Shown: positions 16,223 to 23,409 of the stretch, one piece after another | How the letters are laid out: every line of letters begins with the position of its first letter | How positions within the stretch are numbered: position 1 is the stretch's first letter | Origin: Phycisphaerae bacterium | GTDB lineage: Bacteria; Planctomycetota; Phycisphaerae; UBA1845 | Assembly (NCBI GenBank): GCA_029260155.1 | Contig: JAJDDU010000403.1 | Coordinates: 1 to 23,865, forward strand | Length of the DNA stretch: 23,865 nt | Reading direction: 5' to 3' | Translations under genes and position numbers: made by a program | Notes under the pieces: model-generated | Told to the model about the DNA's origin: nothing | Seen by the model: the letters and a program-made list of their open reading frames with translations, nothing else | Database searches by the model: none

Positions 16223-18310
16223 TCACTTTCGACTTTCGTCAGCGTCTGGTGCTGGGGCCGCAGTGCCGTCTGCGTCAATGAAGACGAGGCGGTGGAACGG
16301 GCGTTCTCGCGCCCCATCCGGGAATTCCTGTGTAACCTGCTGAAGCCGCGGATCAAACACAAACGCAAACGAGTCGCCGCCCAGCGCCTCGACGAACACG
16401 CGCATCGTCTGATCGGCCGGGTCGTGTCGAAACCACGAGTGGTCGTTGCCGCGCCAACCCAACCGTTCGTAGTCTTGATCGAGAATCGCGTACGCATAAT
16501 GCCCGCCGGCCGGGCCGGTTTCGGACCCCAGATAGTACGGCGGGCTTCTGCCCATCCACGGTCGACGCCCCGAGAAGAGGTCGGCGCCACGCAGAATCAA
16601 AACGGCCTGATGCATCCGTGATGCGTTGGTCTCGCCGCTTCCACGAACAAGCGCCGTTCCTGGAATGACGTCCGCCCGGTTGTTGAACACGAGACACGCC
16701 AGGTCGCGGAAGCCGTCGTTGGGATCCATGTCGAAAACACGAATGCGGTCGACAATGTGCCCGACGTTCCAGTACGTAGCCAAGTGGTTGCCGTGCACGT
16801 CCCAGATGCTCAGCCGCCCGGGAAACGTCAGGTTGTGCGCGGCGGAGGCGATAATCTCGTCCACGCCGTCACCATTCAAGTCCGCCAAGAGGACGCGGCG
16901 AGGGAACATCCAATTGGGAGAATTGTCGGACCCATCGCATTCGTCGTAGATGTAGCCGTCGCCGAAACTCGCGCGCCGCAGTTCTTCGCCTGTCGCGGTC
17001 AGCATGACCAGGAAGCTGGGGACGCTTTCTCCGCCGCGTGTCGTGGCGATGACCCGTTGCGAACCGTCGACCAGGTTAATCAGATTAATTGGATCAGCCC
17101 CCTCGCGGCGCCCGGGAAGTTCGTGCCGCCACAACTCCGTTCCGACGCTATCGAATGCGACAACGTTCGTTTCCACTTCGGAGTCCCACATCACGCGGTC
17201 GATGTGTTCGGGTGACGCGGTCGATGATCGCATGAAACCCCAGACTGAAAGCAATAGAACCACGCCCGCCAGCCCGATGACGGACCGCCCAACATTTCGC
17301 GCCGGCGTCAGATGCAGGTCGGCGGCCATGGCGGCGGCTGACTGGTATCGCCGCGCGCGCTCCGCGTAGCACGCCTTATCAATGACTCGATCGATCCACT
17401 TGACCGAGCGTGCCGCGCCGCGCTGTGCGGCTTCCACGGGTCCGTGGCATCGCATGGCTTGCAGCGTCTTGCCGTATGCGAATAAGTCGGCACTGCGATC
17501 GAGTACTCGGCCTTCCGGTGGAAGGAATGACGGCGTTCCTGCGGAGACGGCAGCACCAAGCATCTCTTCCCGAATCAGCAGGCCGGTGTCGCCGAGACAC
17601 CACCGCCCGTAGCACTTTAGGATGTTGGAGGGCTTGATGTCGCGATGCACCAGCCCGCGACCATGTATTTTTTCAAGCGCGCCGAGGACACACCGCGACA
17701 CCTCGTGAATCTCGGCGGGCGGCAGGCTCCCCCTGTCAAGAAGGACGGCGCTCAGTGTCGCCGGTCTGTATCCGTCCGGCTCAAGCGTTCGCTCATAGAG
17801 CGGGTCGGCGGGCGGCATCGTGTAGTACAAACGACCTGTCGCTTCACATCTTCCGATGTGGTGAATGGGGATGAGCCCAATCGCCGGGTCGTCGGCCAGG
17901 TCTTTGAACAACCGCAGTGACACAAGCTCTTGGGCACTGAGTTCGTCTCGGATGCACTTGATGACAACGAAGCCGGCTTCGTCTCTTGCAAGCCAGATGT
18001 CCGCGAAACCACCGGATGCTATGTGTCGCAGGACATTCAAATCGCGCACAACCGGCGGGGGGCCGTACGCACCGCACCGAACGACGCCTTGTTCGGACCG
18101 TCGTGGCCCGACGACGGTTTCTTCGAGCTGATCCGGGGACTGCAGCGCCCTTCGCACGGTCGGCCAGAGTTGTGCGTTCGCCTCGGCATCGGCGAGCCAG
18201 CCGCTGCAGTGCGTGCAACCGTCGATATGGGCGCGAAGTGCCGCCGGGAACCCCACGCGGGGTGCTTGGGCAAACACCGCCAGAGTTTCGTCCGATGGGC
18301 AGTCGTTCAT
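16223..18310 (-). CDS. Transmembrane Ser/Thr protein kinase with zinc-finger N-terminus and exported FG-GAP-like domain
   Basis: The 695-residue product has a zf-HC2/anti-sigma-like finger (HIDGCTHC: H28, C32, C35), a Hanks-type kinase domain (about 90-335), one membrane helix (about 343-360) and a C-terminal domain of about 335 residues predicted outside the cytoplasm. Kinase motifs: GGFADIWLAR loop, VVIK lysine K118, HRDIKPSN (222-229), DTG at 241 in place of DFG, and an APE-like PPEG. The exported domain contains an FG-GAP/EF-type loop, ADLNGDGVDEI (about 476-486), and Trp/Asp-rich repeats. It follows the ECF sigma gene by 16 bases and is probably co-transcribed. Planctomycetes are known to have ECF sigma factors encoded beside Ser/Thr kinases, so a sigma-regulating sensor kinase is the natural reading. 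The Shine-Dalgarno sequence of its own start is weak. Confidence 0.88.
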   Translation of the reverse strand: MNDCPSDETLAVFAQAPRVGFPAALRAHIDGCTHCSGWLADAEANAQLWPTVRRALQSPDQLEETVVGPRRSEQGVVRCGAYGPPPVVRDLNVLRHIASGGFADIWLARDEAGFVVIKCIRDELSAQELVSLRLFKDLADDPAIGLIPIHHIGRCEATGRLYYTMPPADPLYERTLEPDGYRPATLSAVLLDRGSLPPAEIHEVSRCVLGALEKIHGRGLVHRDIKPSNILKCYGRWCLGDTGLLIREEMLGAAVSAGTPSFLPPEGRVLDRSADLFAYGKTLQAMRCHGPVEAAQRGAARSVKWIDRVIDKACYAERARRYQSAAAMAADLHLTPARNVGRSVIGLAGVVLLLSVWGFMRSSTASPEHIDRVMWDSEVETNVVAFDSVGTELWRHELPGRREGADPINLINLVDGSQRVIATTRGGESVPSFLVMLTATGEELRRASFGDGYIYDECDGSDNSPNWMFPRRVLLADLNGDGVDEIIASAAHNLTFPGRLSIWDVHGNHLATYWNVGHIVDRIRVFDMDPNDGFRDLACLVFNNRADVIPGTALVRGSGETNASRMHQAVLILRGADLFSGRRPWMGRSPPYYLGSETGPAGGHYAYAILDQDYERLGWRGNDHSWFRHDPADQTMRVFVEALGGDSFAFVFDPRLQQVTQEFPDGARERPFHRLVFIDADGTAAPAPDADESRK

Positions 18311-18327
18311 CGGCCACGTGTTTTCAT
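18307..18327 (-). other. Six-codon mini-ORF bridging sigma and kinase genes
   Basis: On the reverse strand the sigma stop is TAATG, which opens ATG AAA ACA CGT GGC CGA TGA. The TGA of this frame overlaps the kinase start as ATGA. The ATG has GGGGGAG roughly eight bases upstream, a much better ribosome site than the kinase ATG has. It may serve to carry ribosomes to the kinase start. Confidence 0.35.
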
Positions 18328-18920
18328 TACCATATCTCCCCCATTTGGGGGAGGATTGTTCGGATGCGGTTCAGAACGCGGTGTCGGGCGAGATACACCG
18401 CGTTGACAGAGACGTTCTGTTCGCGTGCCACTTCTTCAGCCGGTTCGCCGCGGTAGGCATATCGCCAGAACAGATCGAGTGTTTTGGCGTCGAACACGCC
18501 CTGAACTTCAGCCAGACACTGTCGCAACATCGCGTCCTGCCACTCTTCCTCCCAGACCGATTCCCAACTCGATTCCTCTGCCACGCGCGCAAAGAAGTCG
18601 GTCTGATCGGAGGGCTGATGGATGTGCACATCGCAGCGGCGCTCGCGACGGCGGATCAAACTGACCGTCTGGTTGCGGGCGATTGCGAACAGCCACGTCC
18701 GCAACCGCCCCTTCTCACGGTCATAATCGCCGGCCGCATAGGATCGGTGGAAAGCAATCAGCGTTTGCTGCGCGGCGTCTTGAGAGTCTTCGGGATCCAG
18801 TCCGATGCGCACGGCGAACCGGACGATGCACGGGCGGTAGCGCTCGACGATCCGGCGCCAAGCGCGTTCGCAGCCGTCGTGCAGACCAGCAAGCAGTGTT
18901 GTGCTGGTCGCGGTCGTCAT
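18327..18920 (-). CDS. ECF-type RNA polymerase sigma factor
   Basis: From the preferred start the product is 197 residues, typical for an ECF sigma factor. Region 2 is clear: AWRRIVERYRPCIVRFAVR, then the DPEDSQDAAQQTLIAFHRS helix and the GRLRTWLFAIARNQTVSLIRRRERR segment that binds core polymerase and the -10 element. Region 4 at the C-terminus has a helix-turn-helix (EPAEEVAREQNVSVNAVYLARHRVLNRI). An acidic linker joins them. I chose the ATG at 18918-18920 because MTTATSTTLLAGLHDG is how such proteins normally begin; an in-frame ATG at 18947 is also possible, and neither has a strong SD. The kinase gene follows immediately. No separate anti-sigma gene is present; the kinase zinc finger may take that role. 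Confidence 0.9.
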   Translation of the reverse strand: MTTATSTTLLAGLHDGCERAWRRIVERYRPCIVRFAVRIGLDPEDSQDAAQQTLIAFHRSYAAGDYDREKGRLRTWLFAIARNQTVSLIRRRERRCDVHIHQPSDQTDFFARVAEESSWESVWEEEWQDAMLRQCLAEVQGVFDAKTLDLFWRYAYRGEPAEEVAREQNVSVNAVYLARHRVLNRIRTILPQMGEIW

Positions 18921-18979
18921 TCCGGATTCGGAGGCTGTGTATCTCATGTCGGCTCGCCGTGGGCGCGTTCCCGTTACGG

Positions 18980-19007
18980 ATAGTATCAGAACCTGACGAT
19001 TCTTCAA
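18980..19007 (-). promoter_or_regulatory. Candidate sigma-70-type promoter for the sigma/kinase operon
   Basis: On the reverse strand TTGAAG (19002-19007) and TACTAT (18980-18985) are 16 bases apart. The implied start near 18973 lies upstream of both sigma start codons considered and downstream of a longer in-frame start at 19046, which it would exclude. Confidence 0.35.
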
Positions 19008-19141
19008 AATCGTCCCCACCGCGGAGTTGCTGTAAACACGTTGCACAGATGATCTTGTGGTTGGTCATTCGCACGCCACTCAAACAAAACACGCGACGGA
19101 GAAAGACGACGCACCCTCGTGGCGAACAGAGAAGGAGTGAT

Positions 19142-19159
19142 CCCTCCGCAGATGGAGGG
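19142..19159 (+). promoter_or_regulatory. Perfect inverted repeat in the leader of the PEP-CTERM gene
   Basis: CCCTCC (19142-19147) and GGAGGG (19154-19159) are perfect complements around a GCAGAT loop. The hairpin lies about 35 bases before the start codon and upstream of the SD AAGGAG. The left arm matches the anti-SD core, so it could also pair with the true SD. Confidence 0.45.
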
Positions 19160-19194
19160 CCGAGAACCCAAGTCAGGAAACAAGGAGAGAGAAC

Positions 19195-19857
19195 ATGAAA
19201 CCTATTCGCAGAATCCTCGCCGCAATCATGTTGTTTGCGGGGCTGTCATCGACGAGCCATGCGCAGCCAATTCCCGTGTACTGGAACGATTTCGAAGACC
19301 CCAGTGACAACCTGAGTGAATGGACACCGCATCCGACCGAGATGGCGCCGTCGGGCGAGCGATTCCTGGGGCAATTCGGGAGCGGGACGAAGTCGCTACT
19401 CCTTCAAGACCTTCCAGCGCACACCGCCGCGAATGTGACGCTTGATCTGTACGTGATTCGAACCTGGGACGGAAACGACAGCCCTGATCTCTGGGAATTC
19501 GCTACGGACGGTGTCACGCGGCTGCACACATCGTTCAGTAACGTCCCGCAGTACCGGCAAGCCTACCCCAACTGGTACCCGGGCGGGGACAACTTCTATC
19601 GAACGGGACAGGACGGGATAAACACACTCGGATATCTTTGGGAGGGGAATCCGATGGACACGACGTACAATATGGACTTCGACTTCTCCCATACGGCAGG
19701 CACTTTGAGGCTCGATTTTTCGGGGTTTCCCAACGAGCTGCCGCACAACGAGAGTTGGGGGATTGACAACATCCATGTCAGCGTAGTCCCCGAGCCGGAC
19801 ACCGCGGTGCTATTGCTCGCGGGCGCGTTGGGTTACGTCCGAAGACGCAAGTTCTGA
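19195..19857 (+). CDS. PEP-CTERM exported protein, unknown function
   Basis: The 220-residue protein has an N-terminal signal peptide (MKPIRRILAAIMLFAGLSS, cleavage likely after SHA) and a C-terminal PEP-CTERM sorting tail: VPEP, then hydrophobic TAVLLLAGALGY and the basic end VRRRKF. Such tails are recognised by an exosortase and tie the protein to the envelope or extracellular matrix. The mature part is a beta-rich, Trp/Asp/Asn-rich domain beginning VYWNDFEDPSDNLSEW and ending WGIDNIHVSVV, which resembles the concanavalin-like or galactose-binding jelly rolls common in these proteins. The SD AAGGAG with eight-base spacing is excellent. It is divergent from the sigma gene and may be under its control, but no ECF promoter could be identified. 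Confidence 0.9.
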   Translation: MKPIRRILAAIMLFAGLSSTSHAQPIPVYWNDFEDPSDNLSEWTPHPTEMAPSGERFLGQFGSGTKSLLLQDLPAHTAANVTLDLYVIRTWDGNDSPDLWEFATDGVTRLHTSFSNVPQYRQAYPNWYPGGDNFYRTGQDGINTLGYLWEGNPMDTTYNMDFDFSHTAGTLRLDFSGFPNELPHNESWGIDNIHVSVVPEPDTAVLLLAGALGYVRRRKF

Positions 19858-19896
19858 GCGTGAAGTGTCCCCCACAAGCAGGATCGCCGGTCCCGG

Positions 19897-19916
19897 AGCG
19901 CGTCATCGGGCGCGCT
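19897..19916. terminator. Possible hairpin between convergent genes
   Basis: AGCGCG and CGCGCT form a perfect six-base stem around an eight-base loop, with flanking CCC/GGG able to extend it after a small internal loop. It sits in the 111-base gap between two convergent stops. There is no T-run on either side, so intrinsic termination is doubtful. Confidence 0.25.
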
Positions 19917-19968
19917 TCTGGGGCGGCATCCTGTGCGATCACCGGACAAATCACATCGGCGCGTGAAC

Positions 19969-22839
19969 TCAGGGGGCGCTCCCACATGGGACCACGTTGA
20001 CCACGGCGTCTTCCGACGTAACTTCGTTGCAGAGGCTGGTCGCGAAGAGATGGTAAGTGCCCGCGTCTTGCGGCGTTGCGTTGGCAATTGCCAGGAAAAG
20101 ACTTGTCGCGCCGGGGATCGGCACATCGTCCTTGAACCACTGAAAGGTGAAGCCGTCGGCGGTAACTACGAATAGGAAGATAGAGTCGCCTTCGCAGAAA
20201 GTACCCCCAATCGGCTGGGCGTTGATCACCACTTCCCCGTATTTCAGGCGGGCGGCTTGCGAGAGGACGCTGCTCCCGCAGCCATCCGATACCACACAGG
20301 TGTACAGGCCGAGATCATCGTCGGTGACCGAGCCCAATGCGTATGTCGCCTCCGTCGCGCCGGGGATGTCAACATCTTCGAAGCGCCACTGGTACGTGAC
20401 GGGCTGGGGGCCGTCGACCTCGATCATGAACTCCGCCGGAAGTCCTTGACACGTCAAGAAGAGCTGGGGTTGGGTCACGATGGTCGGCGGTATGAAGCTT
20501 AGTGTCACCGGCACATCTTCGGTTGAATCCGACTGCCCGCACCGGTCCGAGACGACGCACGTGTAGCTGCCAATGTCATCGTGTGTCACCGGATCGATTG
20601 TGTAAGTCGCATCGGTGGCCCCCGCGATGTCCTCACCGTCAAGTCGCCACTGGTAGAACAGCTCCTCCCAACCGACGGCTGTCACGCTGAACGAAGCAAC
20701 GTCGCCCACGCAGGTCTCCACAGCCACCGGTAGCACGACAACCACGGGATGATCCGGCAGCGACAGGCGGACCTCATCACTGGTAACAGCCGCGCACCCG
20801 CCGACCACCGTGCCACGGTAGCGTCCCAGTGTGTCCGCACTCACCGGGTCTATCACGAGGATTTGGTTGTTGGCACCGGGGATGATGTTGTCGTTGCGCG
20901 TCCAGACGTACTCTTCGATCTGACCCGTGCCAGCCACGGTAAACGTCACCAGATCTCCGAAGCACGCGGTGACGTCCTCAGGCCCCAGTGTCAACAACAC
21001 TCCGCAGTCGCCGGAGAAACGGTTGGACACGCGCCGGTAGTCGATCAGATCAATGTCGCCGTCGCCGTCGAAATCGCCTGCCTCGCAGTCCCCCTCGACA
21101 CTGCCGCCGGGACCCGTCATGCAGCGATGGAACTCGGTGTAGTCGAACAAGTCAACATCGCCGTCGCCGTTGAAGTCGCCATCATTGAACAACACCGTCG
21201 GACCAGCCATGCCATGATCGGAGAACGCGTTGTTGATCGCGTGGTAGTTCGGCGTGCCGTTGCTCAGATCGCCGTCATCGTCATCGAGCGTCAGAAAATC
21301 GAGCGTGACGCCCGGTGCTACCGTATGCAACCCCATCAGGATCTGAGCGACGTAGAGGTCGTGGGTGATCGCAAGTCCTTCGTCCGACCCGAGCGAGTCG
21401 ATCAGATTGGCGCGCATGTCCCAGATCGCCCCGCTGAGAATCTGACTGCAAAAGTGCGGCGGGGCGAAACACGGATAGCGCAAGCCGGCCGTCGCGGGGT
21501 TGCGCAGGCAGCCGGCATCCTGTCCATCGAGATCGGGCGCGACGCAGGGGTCGCCCAGTAGCAGAAAACTGAGGGCATCGGCCATGGCCTCGTGATAGCG
21601 GGTCGTGTCAGGCCCCCCCGGCGCAAGGTCGACGAGAAAGTGGGCGTACTCGTGATAGATGACCGATGCGTACGCAGTGTTGGGGCAGCCGTCTCCGGCG
21701 CGGAAGAAGTTGATCGACTCATCATCGAGAGAGTAAAACGCATTACAGGTGTCGTCCAAGTTCACCGTCGTCGCAATGGGCACGTCGAGAAACGCCGTCG
21801 CCGAATCAATCTCCTTGAGGAAGTCGTGTACGCGGGTGACGGCTGCTATGGCGTTGAGCTGCGAGGTGACGAACTCGTCGCCAGAGACGTTTAGCGTGAA
21901 GTCCGCCGTCCCAGTGTCGCCGATCGGCTCGCTTGCGGTGAGCGTCTCGCCGGCGTCGTTGATGACCGTGCACCACTGTCCATCGAGGTCGAGTTCGATG
22001 CTCATCGGGTCCGCGTCTGCGTCATCCAGCATGTACAGCCCGGCGGCGTCCGTGTACGCGGTCCCTCCCGTGTCGCTCCGAATACGGGCACCAAATACCG
22101 GAAACAACTCCGGCGCGTTGTTCGGTTGATCGGGCAGCGGATCGGGCGTTTGCAGCCCGTCGGCCATACCGCCAACACCGACGTGGTAGATTCCGGGCAG
22201 GCGTTCGATTACGCCGCCGCCGATCGCATCGACGAAGAACTGCCAATTCTCGAAGCCGCGATGCGCCCCGTTGTCCGCGAAGAAGTGCCATGCCAGTGAC
22301 ACTTCGCCACCCGCTTCGGGATAGTACACGAGCGCAGGGACGCCGAAATTGCCCAGCCTCGGATTGGCGTCGCGGACCACTCCAATCGCTTGATGGGCTG
22401 TCGTTTGCGCGCGACCGAGGCCCGCCTCGATTGCCCGCAGGGACGAATTCACCAGCACCAGGGGATGGTCTGCGGTGTTTCGGATCAACAATCGTAGCCA
22501 GCGGTCATGGACCGGAACCTCGCCAACGAACTGTCGATATGCCCGCACCGTGAATCGCCCCGACATGACGGTGACAGGATTCGCAGGCCGCAACATGTCC
22601 GCTGTCACGCCGAACATTCCGACATGGGCGTTAAGAAAGGATGCAGCCGATTGCTCAACAGTGCCACCGCGTGACATTGCTGTGCCATGGATTTGACGCA
22701 CTTCGCCGCCGACGACGTCAACCCTCGCCTGGGGCGTCGCCAGGCGGAAAGCGTCGATGAGATCCGTGACGTCCCCCGCGACAACGTCGTCTCCGAGCAG
22801 CGCAACAATGACCCCAAGCATCGGCGAGAATCGTAGCAT
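19969..22839 (-). CDS. Secreted gluzincin-like zinc metalloprotease with dockerin-like and four Ig-like domains
   Basis: The 956-residue product starts with a signal peptide (MLRFSPMLGVIVALLGDDVV). An FTP-like propeptide region (about 30-190) and a carboxypeptidase-regulatory-like insert (about 250-320) precede the protease core. Zinc ligands are HEYAH (396-400) and the Glu in HEAMAD (E417), the spacing of thermolysin-like gluzincins. Two Asp-rich calcium loops of dockerin type follow: DFNGDGDVDLFDY (from 555) and DFDGDGDIDLIDY (from 589). Four Ig-like domains of about 85 residues, with motifs such as YQWRLDGEDIAGAT and GSYTCVVSD, complete it. No PEP-CTERM or membrane anchor is present. I chose the ATG at 22839: GGAG lies eight bases upstream and a TATAAT box lies just before it. 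A longer frame to 22974 adds residues that are not a signal sequence. Confidence 0.88.
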   Translation of the reverse strand: MLRFSPMLGVIVALLGDDVVAGDVTDLIDAFRLATPQARVDVVGGEVRQIHGTAMSRGGTVEQSAASFLNAHVGMFGVTADMLRPANPVTVMSGRFTVRAYRQFVGEVPVHDRWLRLLIRNTADHPLVLVNSSLRAIEAGLGRAQTTAHQAIGVVRDANPRLGNFGVPALVYYPEAGGEVSLAWHFFADNGAHRGFENWQFFVDAIGGGVIERLPGIYHVGVGGMADGLQTPDPLPDQPNNAPELFPVFGARIRSDTGGTAYTDAAGLYMLDDADADPMSIELDLDGQWCTVINDAGETLTASEPIGDTGTADFTLNVSGDEFVTSQLNAIAAVTRVHDFLKEIDSATAFLDVPIATTVNLDDTCNAFYSLDDESINFFRAGDGCPNTAYASVIYHEYAHFLVDLAPGGPDTTRYHEAMADALSFLLLGDPCVAPDLDGQDAGCLRNPATAGLRYPCFAPPHFCSQILSGAIWDMRANLIDSLGSDEGLAITHDLYVAQILMGLHTVAPGVTLDFLTLDDDDGDLSNGTPNYHAINNAFSDHGMAGPTVLFNDGDFNGDGDVDLFDYTEFHRCMTGPGGSVEGDCEAGDFDGDGDIDLIDYRRVSNRFSGDCGVLLTLGPEDVTACFGDLVTFTVAGTGQIEEYVWTRNDNIIPGANNQILVIDPVSADTLGRYRGTVVGGCAAVTSDEVRLSLPDHPVVVVLPVAVETCVGDVASFSVTAVGWEELFYQWRLDGEDIAGATDATYTIDPVTHDDIGSYTCVVSDRCGQSDSTEDVPVTLSFIPPTIVTQPQLFLTCQGLPAEFMIEVDGPQPVTYQWRFEDVDIPGATEATYALGSVTDDDLGLYTCVVSDGCGSSVLSQAARLKYGEVVINAQPIGGTFCEGDSIFLFVVTADGFTFQWFKDDVPIPGATSLFLAIANATPQDAGTYHLFATSLCNEVTSEDAVVNVVPCGSAP

Positions 22840-22881
22840 TTGACAAGCTCCACGCAGTGGCCCGCACCGCGAACTCCGCCC

Positions 22882-22887
22882 ATTATA
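22882..22887 (-). promoter_or_regulatory. Candidate -10 box of the metalloprotease gene
   Basis: The reverse strand reads TATAAT exactly, in a GC-rich setting, about 42 bases before the chosen start codon. The best upstream box, TTGATG, is 20 bases away, which is longer than usual, so the -35 is unclear. Confidence 0.4.
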
Positions 22888-22932
22888 GGGGTTCGCCCGA
22901 CTACTTCCATCAATTGAGCGGAGTATGCGGAT

Positions 22933-22955
22933 TGTCGGGCCGAAATGGTCCGATA
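22933..22955 (+). other. Nine-pair RNA-type hairpin in the protease/pilin intergenic region
   Basis: TGTCGGGCC (22933-22941) and GGTCCGATA (22947-22955) pair over nine positions around GAAAT. Two of the pairs are G-U in the plus-strand transcript, so the stem is stronger as plus-strand RNA than as DNA. No T-run follows. Confidence 0.3.
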
Positions 22956-23000
22956 GCGAGGCGAGCCACGACATGGCGCGTTCCCAAGGCGGTTTTTCGC

Positions 23001-23029
23001 TTGAGTACGCCGTGTACTGCGCGTACCAT
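23001..23029 (+). promoter_or_regulatory. Candidate sigma-70-type promoter of the Flp pilin gene
   Basis: TTGAGT (23001-23006) and TACCAT (23024-23029) are 17 bases apart. Each box matches consensus at four of six positions. The implied leader to the pilin ATG is about 67 bases. Confidence 0.35.
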
Positions 23030-23102
23030 ATCAGCTGTGGCCTATCTGCAGCGGCGTGGGCGCGGCCTGAAGAACACGTTGCAAGAGCGCGCGGACTGAC
23101 CT

Positions 23103-23291
23103 ATGAAAGCGATACTCGCCAGATTCAAGGAATTCTGTCAAGCGGAGGGCGGACCCACCACCGTCGAATACGCGGTGATGCTTGCCCTTGTGGTGGCCGT
23201 CGTGATTACCGTCGTTGCCGTCATCGGAACTGGAACGAAAGAGGCGTTCCAGGAATTCAACGACGAGTACGACGCGGCCACCAATCAGTAG
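23103..23291 (+). CDS. Flp/Fap-type pilin
   Basis: The 62-residue product is a type IVb Flp prepilin, the subunit of Tad pili used for surface attachment. A basic leader (MKAILARFKEF) ends at EGG, and the prepilin-peptidase site is G17|PTTVEY with Glu at mature position +5 followed by Tyr. The hydrophobic spine AVMLALVVAVVITVVAVIG follows, then a short polar C-terminus. Size and layout are normal for the family. The ribosome site is weak (only a GGA is suitably placed). No other tad genes (ATPase, TadE, prepilin peptidase) are in the window, so assembly must rely on genes elsewhere. It is divergent from the metalloprotease. Confidence 0.9.
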   Translation: MKAILARFKEFCQAEGGPTTVEYAVMLALVVAVVITVVAVIGTGTKEAFQEFNDEYDAATNQ

Positions 23292-23409
23292 TCCGCAGCC
23301 ATCGTGTTCTCGACGTGCCGGCGGTAACTGACTCGGTGCTCGGTAGCAGTTGCGGAGCATCTTCTGCGGCGTGAATGATCCAGTAGATCGCCCGTCGCTC
23401 TTGTCGTGG

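Noticed and set aside
22840..22845. Perfect TTGACA on the plus strand as a pilin promoter -35
   Set aside because: No -10-like box follows at 16-18 bases; the pilin has a better-spaced candidate at 23001-23029.
22840..22974. Longer N-terminus for the metalloprotease
   Set aside because: The added residues are not a signal sequence, and a TATAAT box and SD fit the start at 22839.
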